Below are positions 16,835 to 24,500 of a stretch of 49,450 bases of DNA, piece after piece. Below the pieces are notes generated by a model. That model worked only from the letters and a program-made list of their open reading frames with translations. It did no database searches and was not told where the DNA came from. Made by a program: the position numbers and the translations under genes. The DNA is from an uncultured Ruminococcus sp. Its GTDB lineage: Bacteria > Bacillota > Clostridia > Monoglobales > Monoglobaceae. The stretch is from the NCBI GenBank assembly GCA_902766745.1, contig CACXES010000032.1:1-49450 (forward strand). The letters run 5' to 3'. Positions within the stretch are counted from its first letter, which is position 1. The number at the start of each line of letters is the position of its first letter.

Positions 16835-17914
16835 TCAACCCTGAAACGGATCAATCGTGTTTTCAATCATACCGCTCTCACAGGAGCGTCTACCTGCGTC
16901 AAACGCCGCCATAGCCCTCATGTTAAAATCAAGAGTCAGCAGCTCGTGAAGCGGCACACCGTCTGTATAGTGATCTATTATATTTTTCGCAAGCATATTC
17001 TCTGTCGGCTGCGTTTCGTGCACCTCGTTTGGCGAGGGCGACGGCTTATACGGAATCAAATCCCGATACACCTTTACAGCCGGGTCAAATCTGTCGGCAA
17101 CGATTACGCCCTCAGTACCGTAAATCACCGGCCCTGTGGCAATCTCACCGTTGTTCATGGTTGACCATGAGCCCTCAATCAGACCAATGGAATCGCCGAA
17201 GTCAATAGTGAACGCAGAGTAATCCTCCACATCGGAAAACGGAAGAAAGAAGTTTTTCTTAAAACCGCTGACCCTCTTTGCGACCTTGCCCGTAAACCAA
17301 GTGGCAAGCACACATCCGTATCCGGCGTAGTCGCAGATAGAACCTCCTCCCCGCTCTCGCCGGTACCACCAGAGCTTTGAAAGCTCCTCGGGCGTGTACT
17401 CGTTAAGCTTATACGGCCCTCTTGTGGACGGGCTTCTGTAATGCACTCTCAGCACATCACCCACCGCCCCGCTGTCGGCAAGCTCCTTTGCCTTGTTAAA
17501 CGCCGGGAACCACGCAATCGGCCAGTTTATGATAAGCTCTGCCGTACTTCTCTTTGCGGCACGGTACATTCTCTTTGCATCTGCCATGTCAAGCGCCATA
17601 GGCTTTTCCACAATGACGTTTATACCCATTGCAAGAATTTCCTCCGTCGCACGGGCGTGATCCTTTATATCGGTTGTAAGCACCGCTATGTCAATGTCCT
17701 GTGCCAACAGCTCACGGTAATCATCCCATATCTTGAACTCAAAATCCGTCGGATAGTTCAGCTTTCTGCGAAGCTCACTCTCCTCCTCGGTATACGGCGG
17801 ATAATCGGCAATTCCCACCAATTCAATCTCATCGGGGTACTTTATAAAATCATGCGACATAGTATGTACATGGACGTGCGCCATTCCGATAAATGCAACT
17901 CTGAGTTTCTTCAT
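16835..17914 (-). CDS. Gfo/Idh/MocA oxidoreductase, Tyr-type, with HVHV nucleotide-binding loop
   Basis: This 359-residue oxidoreductase is paralogous to the one at 14495-15601. The nucleotide loop reads FIGMAHVHVHT rather than GxGxxG. The lysine motif is VEKPMALD. The active-site segment GGGSICDYAGYGC has tyrosine in the place of the common histidine. It also shares the NWPIAW motif and the C-terminal PLHELLTLDFNM block with its paralogue. The ATG at 17914 is preferred because AAGGGGG lies about ten bases upstream and the conserved KKLRVAFIG strand begins there; an earlier frame start would overlap the upstream gene. The gap to that gene is 16 bases, so it is co-transcribed. Confidence 0.88.
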   Translation of the reverse strand: MKKLRVAFIGMAHVHVHTMSHDFIKYPDEIELVGIADYPPYTEEESELRRKLNYPTDFEFKIWDDYRELLAQDIDIAVLTTDIKDHARATEEILAMGINVIVEKPMALDMADAKRMYRAAKRSTAELIINWPIAWFPAFNKAKELADSGAVGDVLRVHYRSPSTRGPYKLNEYTPEELSKLWWYRRERGGGSICDYAGYGCVLATWFTGKVAKRVSGFKKNFFLPFSDVEDYSAFTIDFGDSIGLIEGSWSTMNNGEIATGPVIYGTEGVIVADRFDPAVKVYRDLIPYKPSPSPNEVHETQPTENMLAKNIIDHYTDGVPLHELLTLDFNMRAMAAFDAGRRSCESGMIENTIDPFQG

Positions 17915-17930
17915 AATATATGACGCCCCC

Positions 17931-19025
17931 TTAAAATACGGTTTCAAGCTCAACCGCCGCACCCGACTCTATCGCTTCGGGTATCTTACACATTATCTCA
18001 AGGATGTGCCTTGCGTGCTCCGGTGAGAGAACAGGCTCTGTATCATTCTCTATCGCATCTATCAAATCCGCAAGACAGCAGCACTGACTGTTCAGCCTTT
18101 TCGGCGGATTTTCCCATTCCATAGGCTCTATCCAGCCGCGGATTCCCTTTTCGGGACTGTCCATATAAACATCGGGAATCGGGTTTGTCATATACGGCTT
18201 TGTAACCGCTATTGTTCCGCAATCTCCGTACACCTCAAGCTGCGGAGCCTTTGTTGCCTTCTGTGAAAAGCCAGTATCCACAAGTGCCATCCTGCCGTCA
18301 CCGAAGTCGAGGGTTATAACATACTGATCGGGGATTTTATCCGCCTTTATCTTCTTTCCGTTAAACGCGCCTGAGCGCACCGTCCTCTCGGGAGTGGTAA
18401 CCGCCGCCATACAGGAAATTCTCTTTGCCGCACCGAAAAGCGTGGTAACGATCTGAAGTCCGTGAACACCCATATCCACAAGAGCACCCGCACCCGGTTC
18501 AAAGAACCACGAGGGATCGGCATCGCGGTACTGGAAGTATTCCGGTCCGCCGTGAGACATATTGCACTTTGCATAGTACGGTCTGCCGATGGTGCCGTCC
18601 GCCATCATCTGCTTTGCAATATTCAAATCATAGCGCATTGCATGAATCGGAACGCAAACAAATTTTACACCGTTCTTCTTTGCGGCATCTATCTGCTCGT
18701 TCAGCTGCTCCACCGTGGGTGCGGCAGGCTTCTGTGAAATCAGATGCTTACCTGCTTGAAGAACCGCCATGTTTATCTCATGATGTGCCTGAATTGACGC
18801 TGCGTCTATTGCAATGTCAAAGTCGCACTTTTCTATGAGCTCATAGACATTTTCATACCAATTCGGTATATTATATTCCTCACAGGCCTTCTGCGCCCTC
18901 TCGGGAATAATATCGACGGCGGCAACGATATCCGCATTTGCCTCTTTCCTTATATTCGGAAGATACTGCCAGTTGGCAAAGGCGCCGCAGCCTACCACCG
19001 CAACCTTCCATACTCTTTTACCCAT
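17931..19025 (-). CDS. Gfo/Idh/MocA oxidoreductase, first gene of the glycyl-radical operon
   Basis: This is an NAD(P)-dependent oxidoreductase of 364 residues. The Rossmann loop is AVVGCGAFANWQ. The catalytic-lysine motif is SQKPAAP, so the usual glutamate of EKP is glutamine. The second motif is GAGALVDMGVHGLQ, with the expected Asp and His. It has no close paralogue in the window. GAGGTG precedes the ATG. It heads the six-gene minus-strand operon and is divergent from an AraC-type regulator gene, with overlapping promoters between them. A role in oxidising or reducing a sugar intermediate is likely; direction and substrate are unknown. Confidence 0.88.
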   Translation of the reverse strand: MGKRVWKVAVVGCGAFANWQYLPNIRKEANADIVAAVDIIPERAQKACEEYNIPNWYENVYELIEKCDFDIAIDAASIQAHHEINMAVLQAGKHLISQKPAAPTVEQLNEQIDAAKKNGVKFVCVPIHAMRYDLNIAKQMMADGTIGRPYYAKCNMSHGGPEYFQYRDADPSWFFEPGAGALVDMGVHGLQIVTTLFGAAKRISCMAAVTTPERTVRSGAFNGKKIKADKIPDQYVITLDFGDGRMALVDTGFSQKATKAPQLEVYGDCGTIAVTKPYMTNPIPDVYMDSPEKGIRGWIEPMEWENPPKRLNSQCCCLADLIDAIENDTEPVLSPEHARHILEIMCKIPEAIESGAAVELETVF

Positions 19026-19053
19026 TTTTTCACCTCATAAACTATATTATCTC

Positions 19054-19079
19054 ATCTGCCGAAGAATTTTGCGGCAGAT
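19054..19079 (-). promoter_or_regulatory. 8-bp inverted repeat in the glycyl-radical operon leader
   Basis: ATCTGCCG (19054-19061) and CGGCAGAT (19072-19079) flank a ten-base loop. It lies between the predicted minus-strand transcription start and the first gene, so it may be an RNA hairpin or a regulator-binding site. Confidence 0.4.
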
Positions 19080-19091
19080 TTAATCTTTGTA

Positions 19092-19119
19092 TTTACATTT
19101 TACGATTTTCTGCTATAAT
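19092..19119 (+). promoter_or_regulatory. Promoter for the first AraC-type gene
   Basis: TTTACA (19092-19097), a 16-base spacer and TATAAT (19114-19119) precede the regulator gene. It overlaps almost completely with the opposing promoter at 19097-19125. Confidence 0.6.
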
Positions 19120-19125
19120 AGTAAA
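19097..19125 (-). promoter_or_regulatory. Promoter for the glycyl-radical operon, overlapping the divergent one
   Basis: On the minus strand TTTACT (19125-19120), a 17-base spacer and TAAAAT (19102-19097) point towards the operon. Both hexamers are one or two changes from consensus. RNA polymerase cannot occupy this and the plus-strand promoter together. Confidence 0.5.
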
Positions 19126-19178
19126 TAGAATATATTCTCAAAAATTTGTACTATATTAACATTGCTGAGGTGATTGCA

Positions 19179-20138
19179 TTGTTTTACAAGGTAAAATTCG
19201 ATAGGTTTCCTTCAATACACAAGTTCTACACCGTGGTGCGGAACACCGTCTGGGGAATCACCGACCCGGAGCATATTTTAATCATAGTGACTGACGGCAA
19301 GTGCAGCATAAAATGCGACAATGAAAGCTATACCGTCGGCGCAGGCGAGGCATTTTTCGTGCCTGCCGGCCACTATTACGAACGCCGTCCGATAGACGAA
19401 GCACTTTGCACAATGCACTATCTGCACTTTACTCTGTCGGATGAGGTTATCCTCGCGGAGCCTGCGGAGCTTGGGTCTGAGCTTGAAGCTATGCGCCAAA
19501 GGATAGACAGTGAAATAATAATGGGCGATACCGAGCTGTCATACCCGAGCGATATTTATATACAAAATAAAACCGTTTTTTCGGACTTTGACACGATTGA
19601 GTCGCTGCTCCGCGGGTTAACCCTATTCTCGTCCAAGCGGCAGCTTATGTGCAATCTTCGGGCGTCAATAAATTTAAGTGCCATACTGTCTGTCATGTCT
19701 CAATCCGCAGTAGACGCTCTCATGACGGACGGCGGCATACATCCCTCGGGCACAATTCCGCCGAATCTGAAAAAGGCGATAAGCTATATCACACGTCACT
19801 ATTCGGAGCAGATAAGCTTAGACGAGCTTGCGGCGTACTGCTGCATCTCCAAGCAGCAGCTTATCCGCAGCTTCCGACAGGCACTGAACACCACACCCAT
19901 TAAGTACATAAACGACTATAAGCTTGCCCGTGCCAAGGAGCTGCTCTTCAACTCACCGAATCTGCAAATCTCCGAGATTGCCGCAGAGCTCGGCTTCGGC
20001 AGCCAATACTACTTCACAAAGCTTTTCACCAAGTATACCGGCGAAACACCGTCGGCGTACCGCTTCCGTACCGTGAATTACGACAAGATTCAAAGCGGAG
20101 AAAAGTCCGCCCCGAAAAGCCGAAGAAGCTTACAGTGA
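19179..20138 (+). CDS. AraC-family transcriptional regulator
   Basis: This is a sugar-type regulator of 319 residues. The N-terminal part is a cupin-like ligand domain (about 15-90, with VGAGEAFFVPAGHYYERR). The C-terminal about 100 residues form two helix-turn-helix motifs: ISLDELAAYCCISKQQLIRSF, then LQISEIAAELGF followed by the AraC signature YYFTKLFTKYTGETPSAYR. The TTG at 19179 is preferred because GAGGTG lies just upstream; a TTG eleven codons earlier has no site. It is divergent from the glycyl-radical operon and probably controls it. Its end overlaps the convergent oxidoreductase gene by nine bases. Confidence 0.88.
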   Translation: MFYKVKFDRFPSIHKFYTVVRNTVWGITDPEHILIIVTDGKCSIKCDNESYTVGAGEAFFVPAGHYYERRPIDEALCTMHYLHFTLSDEVILAEPAELGSELEAMRQRIDSEIIMGDTELSYPSDIYIQNKTVFSDFDTIESLLRGLTLFSSKRQLMCNLRASINLSAILSVMSQSAVDALMTDGGIHPSGTIPPNLKKAISYITRHYSEQISLDELAAYCCISKQQLIRSFRQALNTTPIKYINDYKLARAKELLFNSPNLQISEIAAELGFGSQYYFTKLFTKYTGETPSAYRFRTVNYDKIQSGEKSAPKSRRSLQ

Positions 20139-21197
20139 CACCTCTCTGCCGAGACTTGCCGACCTGTAAAACAGCTCCAAAACAGCGGCCACATTCTTTG
20201 TCTCCTCGGGAGTAATTATCGGCTCCGCCTCGCCGCGCAGAACCTTTCGGAGGTTATCCGCTATATACATATGCCCGAAAAACGGCGTATCATAGGGGCA
20301 CTCCTCCGTTTTAAGATTCTTTTCTCCGTCCTCGCCGAAGTACACCTTGCCGGACGGAAGGTCAATGCCTGCCCTGCGGCTCACCAGCCTTATATCTGAT
20401 GCCTCGGGCATATTTGATGCCCACGCCACCTTAAAGCTCACCTTTGCAGAGTTTTCAAAGCTTAACATTCCGCAAGCAAAATCCTCCACATCCATCTCCT
20501 CGGGATCAAACGGTCTTTTATTGTGAACCTCCCCGGTCAAGGCTCCGCTGCCTTTGAGGGAGCCGATCTCCGACTTGTGATTCTGCATTGTAATTCCGCT
20601 GACCGACTTGATTTTCGGATTTCCCATAAGCCATATCAGGGCATCCAGCATATGCACCCCGATATCCACAAACGCTCCGCCGCAGCTTATCTTATTTATG
20701 TGAAAGGTTCCCCATGTGGGAATCCCCCGACGTCTGACCCTCGCTATCTCTCCGTAGTAAATTTCATCCATGCCGCCCTCGTCGATAAACCTCTTTGCCG
20801 CAAGGCGGTCGGGGGTAAATCTCATACTCTGACACGCCATAAGCAGCTTTCCGTTCCGCTCCGCCATGTCAAACATCTCGCAGGCGTCGGCGTATGTAAA
20901 CGCAAGGGGCTTTTCGCAAAGCACGTTCGCCCCATGCGACAAAGCCATAAGCGTATATTCCTTATGAAAGCAGTTTGGCACGCACACCGACACAACGTCC
21001 GGCTTCTCTCTCTCGAGCATTTCCTCCGCATTGGTATAATATCTCTCTATCCCGTGACGCTTCGCCGTATCTCTCGCCGCCGCCTCGTTTATATCCGACA
21101 CAGCCGCAATCTCAAAATCCTTCGGGAACTGCCGGTATGCCGGTATATGTGCGGAGTTTGTTATCATTCCGCAGCTTATTATACAAACCTTAAACAT
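20130..21197 (-). CDS. Gfo/Idh/MocA oxidoreductase, His-type
   Basis: This is a 355-residue predicted NAD(P)-dependent sugar dehydrogenase. It has ISCGMITNSAH at the nucleotide loop, CEKPLAF with the catalytic lysine, and GGAFVDIGVHMLD with Asp and His. It is a clear paralogue of the protein at 15686-16804. The ATG at 21197 is chosen since GGAG lies seven bases upstream and the Rossmann strand starts there; the upstream gene ends at 21190, an eight-base overlap that implies translational coupling. It is the last of three genes in the second operon. Confidence 0.9.
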   Translation of the reverse strand: MFKVCIISCGMITNSAHIPAYRQFPKDFEIAAVSDINEAAARDTAKRHGIERYYTNAEEMLEREKPDVVSVCVPNCFHKEYTLMALSHGANVLCEKPLAFTYADACEMFDMAERNGKLLMACQSMRFTPDRLAAKRFIDEGGMDEIYYGEIARVRRRGIPTWGTFHINKISCGGAFVDIGVHMLDALIWLMGNPKIKSVSGITMQNHKSEIGSLKGSGALTGEVHNKRPFDPEEMDVEDFACGMLSFENSAKVSFKVAWASNMPEASDIRLVSRRAGIDLPSGKVYFGEDGEKNLKTEECPYDTPFFGHMYIADNLRKVLRGEAEPIITPEETKNVAAVLELFYRSASLGREVSL

Positions 21198-21960
21198 TTT
21201 CCGTCTCCTCCAAAAATCCGAGTGTCTCGCCGTCCGGCTTGGTTGCCCTGTATTCGAGTCCGACATATCCGCCGTAGGGGAGGGTGTCGATTTCACGGAG
21301 TATCTCTCGATAATTTACGCTTCCCGTTCCCGGCTCATGCCTGCCCGGCGCATCCGCCACATGAAAGTGACCGATAATATCGATATTTTCTTTTATATCC
21401 TCCATTGAAAAGTCACCCATCACACTTTGGTGATATATATCGTAAAGCATTTTGACGTTCGGACTGTTTATCTCACGCAGAAGCTTTAAAACAGGCCTTG
21501 CATAGGGCATGCAATAGCCATCTCTGTCAACGCTGTTAAGCGGCTCAACAACAAGGCTTACTCCCTCAGCCTCTGCTGCGGCGGCCGCCGCCTTGAGGCA
21601 GGTCTTAACGTTTTTCTCGTTATATTCACCCTCACCTATCAATACAATCATTGCCGCCGCTCCAAGTTTTTTGCAGACAGGTGCGCTCTCGGCAATTGCC
21701 GAAACAAGCTCCTCCGCTCGCCCTGCGTTTAAAATCCCCCGCGACAGGTCATAGGACAGTTCCTCGTCACGGCTGTCAAGATTGAATATGGAAAGCTTCA
21801 TATTATTTTGTTCAAGCAGCTGCGAAACCCTGTCAATATCCTTGTTCGTCCACTTCCAGAACTCCACCGTATCTATTCCGCATTCCCGAACCGCAGCAAA
21901 GCGATCGTAAAAATCCATATACGAAAACATCATGTCTATACAGCAGCTGATTCTATTCAC
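21190..21960 (-). CDS. Hydroxypyruvate isomerase-like / sugar-phosphate isomerase-epimerase TIM barrel
   Basis: This is a cytoplasmic metal-dependent TIM-barrel enzyme of 256 residues, closest to the Hyi (COG3622) branch of the xylose-isomerase-like superfamily. Putative metal or substrate ligands are E139 (VVEPLN), D174 and H177 (YDIYHQS), H200 (GHFHVADAPGRHEPGTG) and E236 (VGLEYR). These match the family pattern. Members isomerise or epimerise keto-sugars and related acids. Related barrels cleave 3-keto-glycosides when paired with Gfo/Idh/MocA oxidases. GTG start with GGAGA upstream. It lies between two oxidoreductase genes in one operon, so processing of an oxidised intermediate is likely. 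Confidence 0.87.
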   Translation of the reverse strand: MNRISCCIDMMFSYMDFYDRFAAVRECGIDTVEFWKWTNKDIDRVSQLLEQNNMKLSIFNLDSRDEELSYDLSRGILNAGRAEELVSAIAESAPVCKKLGAAAMIVLIGEGEYNEKNVKTCLKAAAAAAEAEGVSLVVEPLNSVDRDGYCMPYARPVLKLLREINSPNVKMLYDIYHQSVMGDFSMEDIKENIDIIGHFHVADAPGRHEPGTGSVNYREILREIDTLPYGGYVGLEYRATKPDGETLGFLEETENV

Positions 21961-22010
21961 GGTTATCTCTCCTTTTAAAAGTCATATCTGTTAAAAGTCA
22001 TGTCTGCGCC

Positions 22011-23303
22011 TTAATGGTTACAGGTAACTTCGTAGTATTTCGACATATCCTCGTAGTTATCCTTCAGCTCATAGGTTATCCGTTCCCAGCTCTCCGGCGC
22101 TCCGCCGAAATCGGGAATATCCATAAGCACGCCGCCTGCCAGCGCAGATTCGTGCGCCACAAGTCCCGGTATCATGTACCGTGCCGCCTCCCAGGCATTA
22201 TTGGGCGGCAGCTTTCCCGTGGTTACCGCCCTCACAAAATCGTCAACCAAAAACGGATGTGAGTTATAGTGTGAGAACTTAGGCGTATTTCGCATTGTCT
22301 TTGGAAGTCTGCTCCTGTCCTGAATGGGCGCAAAGCCCTCAATATATTTAATGGATATGGGGTCACGGTGAACATCCATTGTTCCGTTTTTCAAGTCCTC
22401 GTTATATTCAATTGTGTTTACCAGATTTCCGACATCCTCGATATACGGCTCTTTTCCGCTGGCAATACCTATCTGATAGGTGTGCTTTGTCACCGAGCAT
22501 TCATACGCAGCCTTTTCCCCGTACATACAGGTTATGTATGATGAAGGCTTGTTTATGCCGACCCTGCGGAACTCGTTGATTCGCGCAACGCCGCCCCCGG
22601 ACATCTGAAAGATTGCCGTTTCGTTGCTGAACGGATTCTGCCAGTTGTTCTTGTCCTCTCCGTAGATATTGTCCTCATGATTGTCACGGTAACCCATACA
22701 CGAAACCTTAAGCGCATACTCGTCTATTGCCGAAAACAGCATGGATATCGAATGTGTGGGATAGAACATCGGCGGAATCCCGGCAACTCTGCGCCAATTC
22801 TCACCGCCCGAGCGCTTAAAATCATTATACATTTCGCAAATATCGTGGTAATACTGCGACTCGCCGTAGACAAACTTACCCATTTCTCCGGTTCTGTACT
22901 TCTCACGGCAGAACATAGCACAGGGGTAGTAATAGCACGTCTCGCCCATCATGTATATCTGCCCGCTCTCCTTTACAACATCAATAATCTCTTTGATTTC
23001 TTCGACGGAGCAGCCGATAGGCACTGCGCTGTACACATGCTTTCCCGCCTTTAACGCCTTAACAATCATCGGCCCGTGAAGGTGCCTTTGAGTGAATATT
23101 CCTATACAGTCCACATCGGGTGCCTGCTCCAGAACCTCCTCGAAGGAGGAAAACCCTCTCTTCAGGTGATGCTTCTCCATTGATATTTTTACACGCTCAG
23201 GCTCCAAATCCGCAACGACAACCTCCTCCACATCGGGGTGAAGGTTAAAAAGTCTGACAAAGTCGTCCGAAAACGCACCGAGACCAACTATTCCGATTTT
23301 CAT
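22011..23303 (-). CDS. Divergent Gfo/Idh/MocA protein lacking the EKP lysine motif
   Basis: This protein of 430 residues is longer than its relatives, with a canonical Rossmann start (IGIVGLGAFSDDF). Where family members have EKP it reads VYSAVPIGCSVEE, so the catalytic lysine is absent. A histidine is kept in MFYPTHSISML. The C-terminal part is large, with many aromatic residues (GETCYYYPCAMF and SQYYHDICEMY). NAD-dependent glycosidases and lyases built on this fold often deviate at these motifs, so a hydrolytic or lyase role is possible. The ATG at 23303 has GGAG eight bases upstream; an in-frame ATG ten codons earlier has no site. It is the first gene of the second operon and is divergent from the second AraC gene. 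Confidence 0.82.
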   Translation of the reverse strand: MKIGIVGLGAFSDDFVRLFNLHPDVEEVVVADLEPERVKISMEKHHLKRGFSSFEEVLEQAPDVDCIGIFTQRHLHGPMIVKALKAGKHVYSAVPIGCSVEEIKEIIDVVKESGQIYMMGETCYYYPCAMFCREKYRTGEMGKFVYGESQYYHDICEMYNDFKRSGGENWRRVAGIPPMFYPTHSISMLFSAIDEYALKVSCMGYRDNHEDNIYGEDKNNWQNPFSNETAIFQMSGGGVARINEFRRVGINKPSSYITCMYGEKAAYECSVTKHTYQIGIASGKEPYIEDVGNLVNTIEYNEDLKNGTMDVHRDPISIKYIEGFAPIQDRSRLPKTMRNTPKFSHYNSHPFLVDDFVRAVTTGKLPPNNAWEAARYMIPGLVAHESALAGGVLMDIPDFGGAPESWERITYELKDNYEDMSKYYEVTCNH

Positions 23304-23331
23304 ACTATCATCTCCAAGTAAAGTTTTTATC

Positions 23332-23337
23332 ATTATA
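23332..23337 (-). promoter_or_regulatory. -10 element for the second oxidoreductase operon
   Basis: On the minus strand a perfect TATAAT (23337-23332) lies about 30 bases before the start codon at 23303. The -35 region at 17 bases (TAGAAA) is poor, which fits a promoter needing an activator such as the divergent AraC protein. Confidence 0.45.
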
Positions 23338-23360
23338 CATCATATAATTCAATATTTCTA

Positions 23361-23389
23361 TTGATAAAATAAGCTTTTTATTGTATAAT
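23361..23389 (+). promoter_or_regulatory. Promoter for the second AraC-type gene
   Basis: TTGATA (23361-23366), a 17-base spacer and TATAAT (23384-23389) are followed by a short leader containing AAGGAGG nine bases before the ATG at 23414. Confidence 0.7.
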
Positions 23390-23413
23390 ATGAGCATAAG
23401 GAGGATGAATAAA

Positions 23414-24217
23414 ATGAGCAGGAATTTCAGTATTGAATTTTCGGAAACAACTGCGGTTTCCGGGCATAGCTTCGGAGTTTTTTCGGGAACTGTTCCCACG
23501 CCGGACAGATATGTGTGCACCGAGAACGATAAGCCATTTTCGAGATTTTTTTATGTAGCAAACGGAACAATCATATTTGACCGAGGCACCGCCGATGAGG
23601 TCTGCGCCCCTGCCGGGAGCATTGTGTATCTTCCCAATAATATAACATACAAATCCGAATGGCCTGCCGGAGAGACAGGCAGGTATATCTCGATAAACTT
23701 TCAGTTGGACGAGTTTTATGTCAGACTTCCCGAAAGAATATGCATTGCGGCGGTTGACAAAGGTGACTACTACCTGAAAATGTTTGAAAATATATATAAC
23801 ATATGGATAAAGGGCGCTCTCGGCTATAAGCTTGAGGTTCTGTCCGAGATATACCGACTTTTGTACAGTCTAATGAGCGACAGCGTCTATAAGCGTACAA
23901 AGGCGGAGCATCATACGATTTACAGGGGGATCCTTTATCTCGAAAATCACTACCTCGAGGACGTTTCGGTGAAGGAGCTTGCCGCCATGTGCAACACCGG
24001 GGAGAGCAACTTCCGCCGCCTGTTTCGCCGATACAAAAATATGTCGCCGGTCACCTATAAAAATTATCTTCGGATAAGAAAGGCGTGCGATCTGCTCCGC
24101 ACCGGCGAGTACAGCGTTGCCGAGGCGGCTTATGCCGTCAACATAGACGATATATGCTATTTTTATAAGCTTTTCACCCGATTTATGGACACCACGCCGA
24201 AAAAGTTTATACCTTAG
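23414..24217 (+). CDS. AraC-family transcriptional regulator
   Basis: This regulator has 267 residues. The N-terminal cupin-like region carries FDRGTADEVCAPAGSIVYLPNN. The C-terminal DNA-binding region has two helix-turn-helix motifs (VSVKELAAMCNTGESNFRRLF and YSVAEAAYAVNI followed by CYFYKLFTRFMDTTPKKF). GGAGG with a nine-base spacer sets the ATG at 23414. It is divergent from the second oxidoreductase operon and probably senses its substrate. It is only distantly similar to the AraC protein at 19179-20138, so the two operons may respond to different signals. Confidence 0.88.
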   Translation: MSRNFSIEFSETTAVSGHSFGVFSGTVPTPDRYVCTENDKPFSRFFYVANGTIIFDRGTADEVCAPAGSIVYLPNNITYKSEWPAGETGRYISINFQLDEFYVRLPERICIAAVDKGDYYLKMFENIYNIWIKGALGYKLEVLSEIYRLLYSLMSDSVYKRTKAEHHTIYRGILYLENHYLEDVSVKELAAMCNTGESNFRRLFRRYKNMSPVTYKNYLRIRKACDLLRTGEYSVAEAAYAVNIDDICYFYKLFTRFMDTTPKKFIP

Positions 24218-24269
24218 TAATTTTGCACTATTTTCATTGTCACTTTTTGGTAAAATGATATGGATCTTC

Positions 24270-24298
24270 TTGACATAATTGCAAATTAAGGCTATAAT
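24270..24298 (+). promoter_or_regulatory. Perfect consensus sigma-A promoter
   Basis: TTGACA (24270-24275), a 17-base spacer and TATAAT (24293-24298) match the consensus at all twelve positions. No gene starts for about 540 bases downstream. Confidence 0.8.
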
Positions 24299-24353
24299 TA
24301 TAATAGGAAATGAAATTAATATATTGAATAATTTCAAATATTGCATGGGTGTT

Positions 24354-24500
24354 ACGCGGGCAGATAATGTCCGCCACTACCATTATTCAGCATTCGGTAT
24401 TCAATATGGTGTAGGGCAGAGGCTTGCTCCTGCCGATATCACGTAGGACAATGATTTACAAATGTCCCGTTACGGCGGCATTGCACAATTCATGGAATTG
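24354..24500. repeat. Cluster of short inverted repeats, possible dispersed element
   Basis: Four imperfect hairpins follow each other: GCGGGCA/TGTCCGC (near 24354), GGCAG/CTGCC (near 24415), GGACA/TGTCC (near 24446) and CACAATTC/GAATTGTG (near 24492). Hairpin strings of this kind are common as dispersed intergenic repeats in gut Clostridia. Only one copy is present here, so repetition is not shown. Confidence 0.4.
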
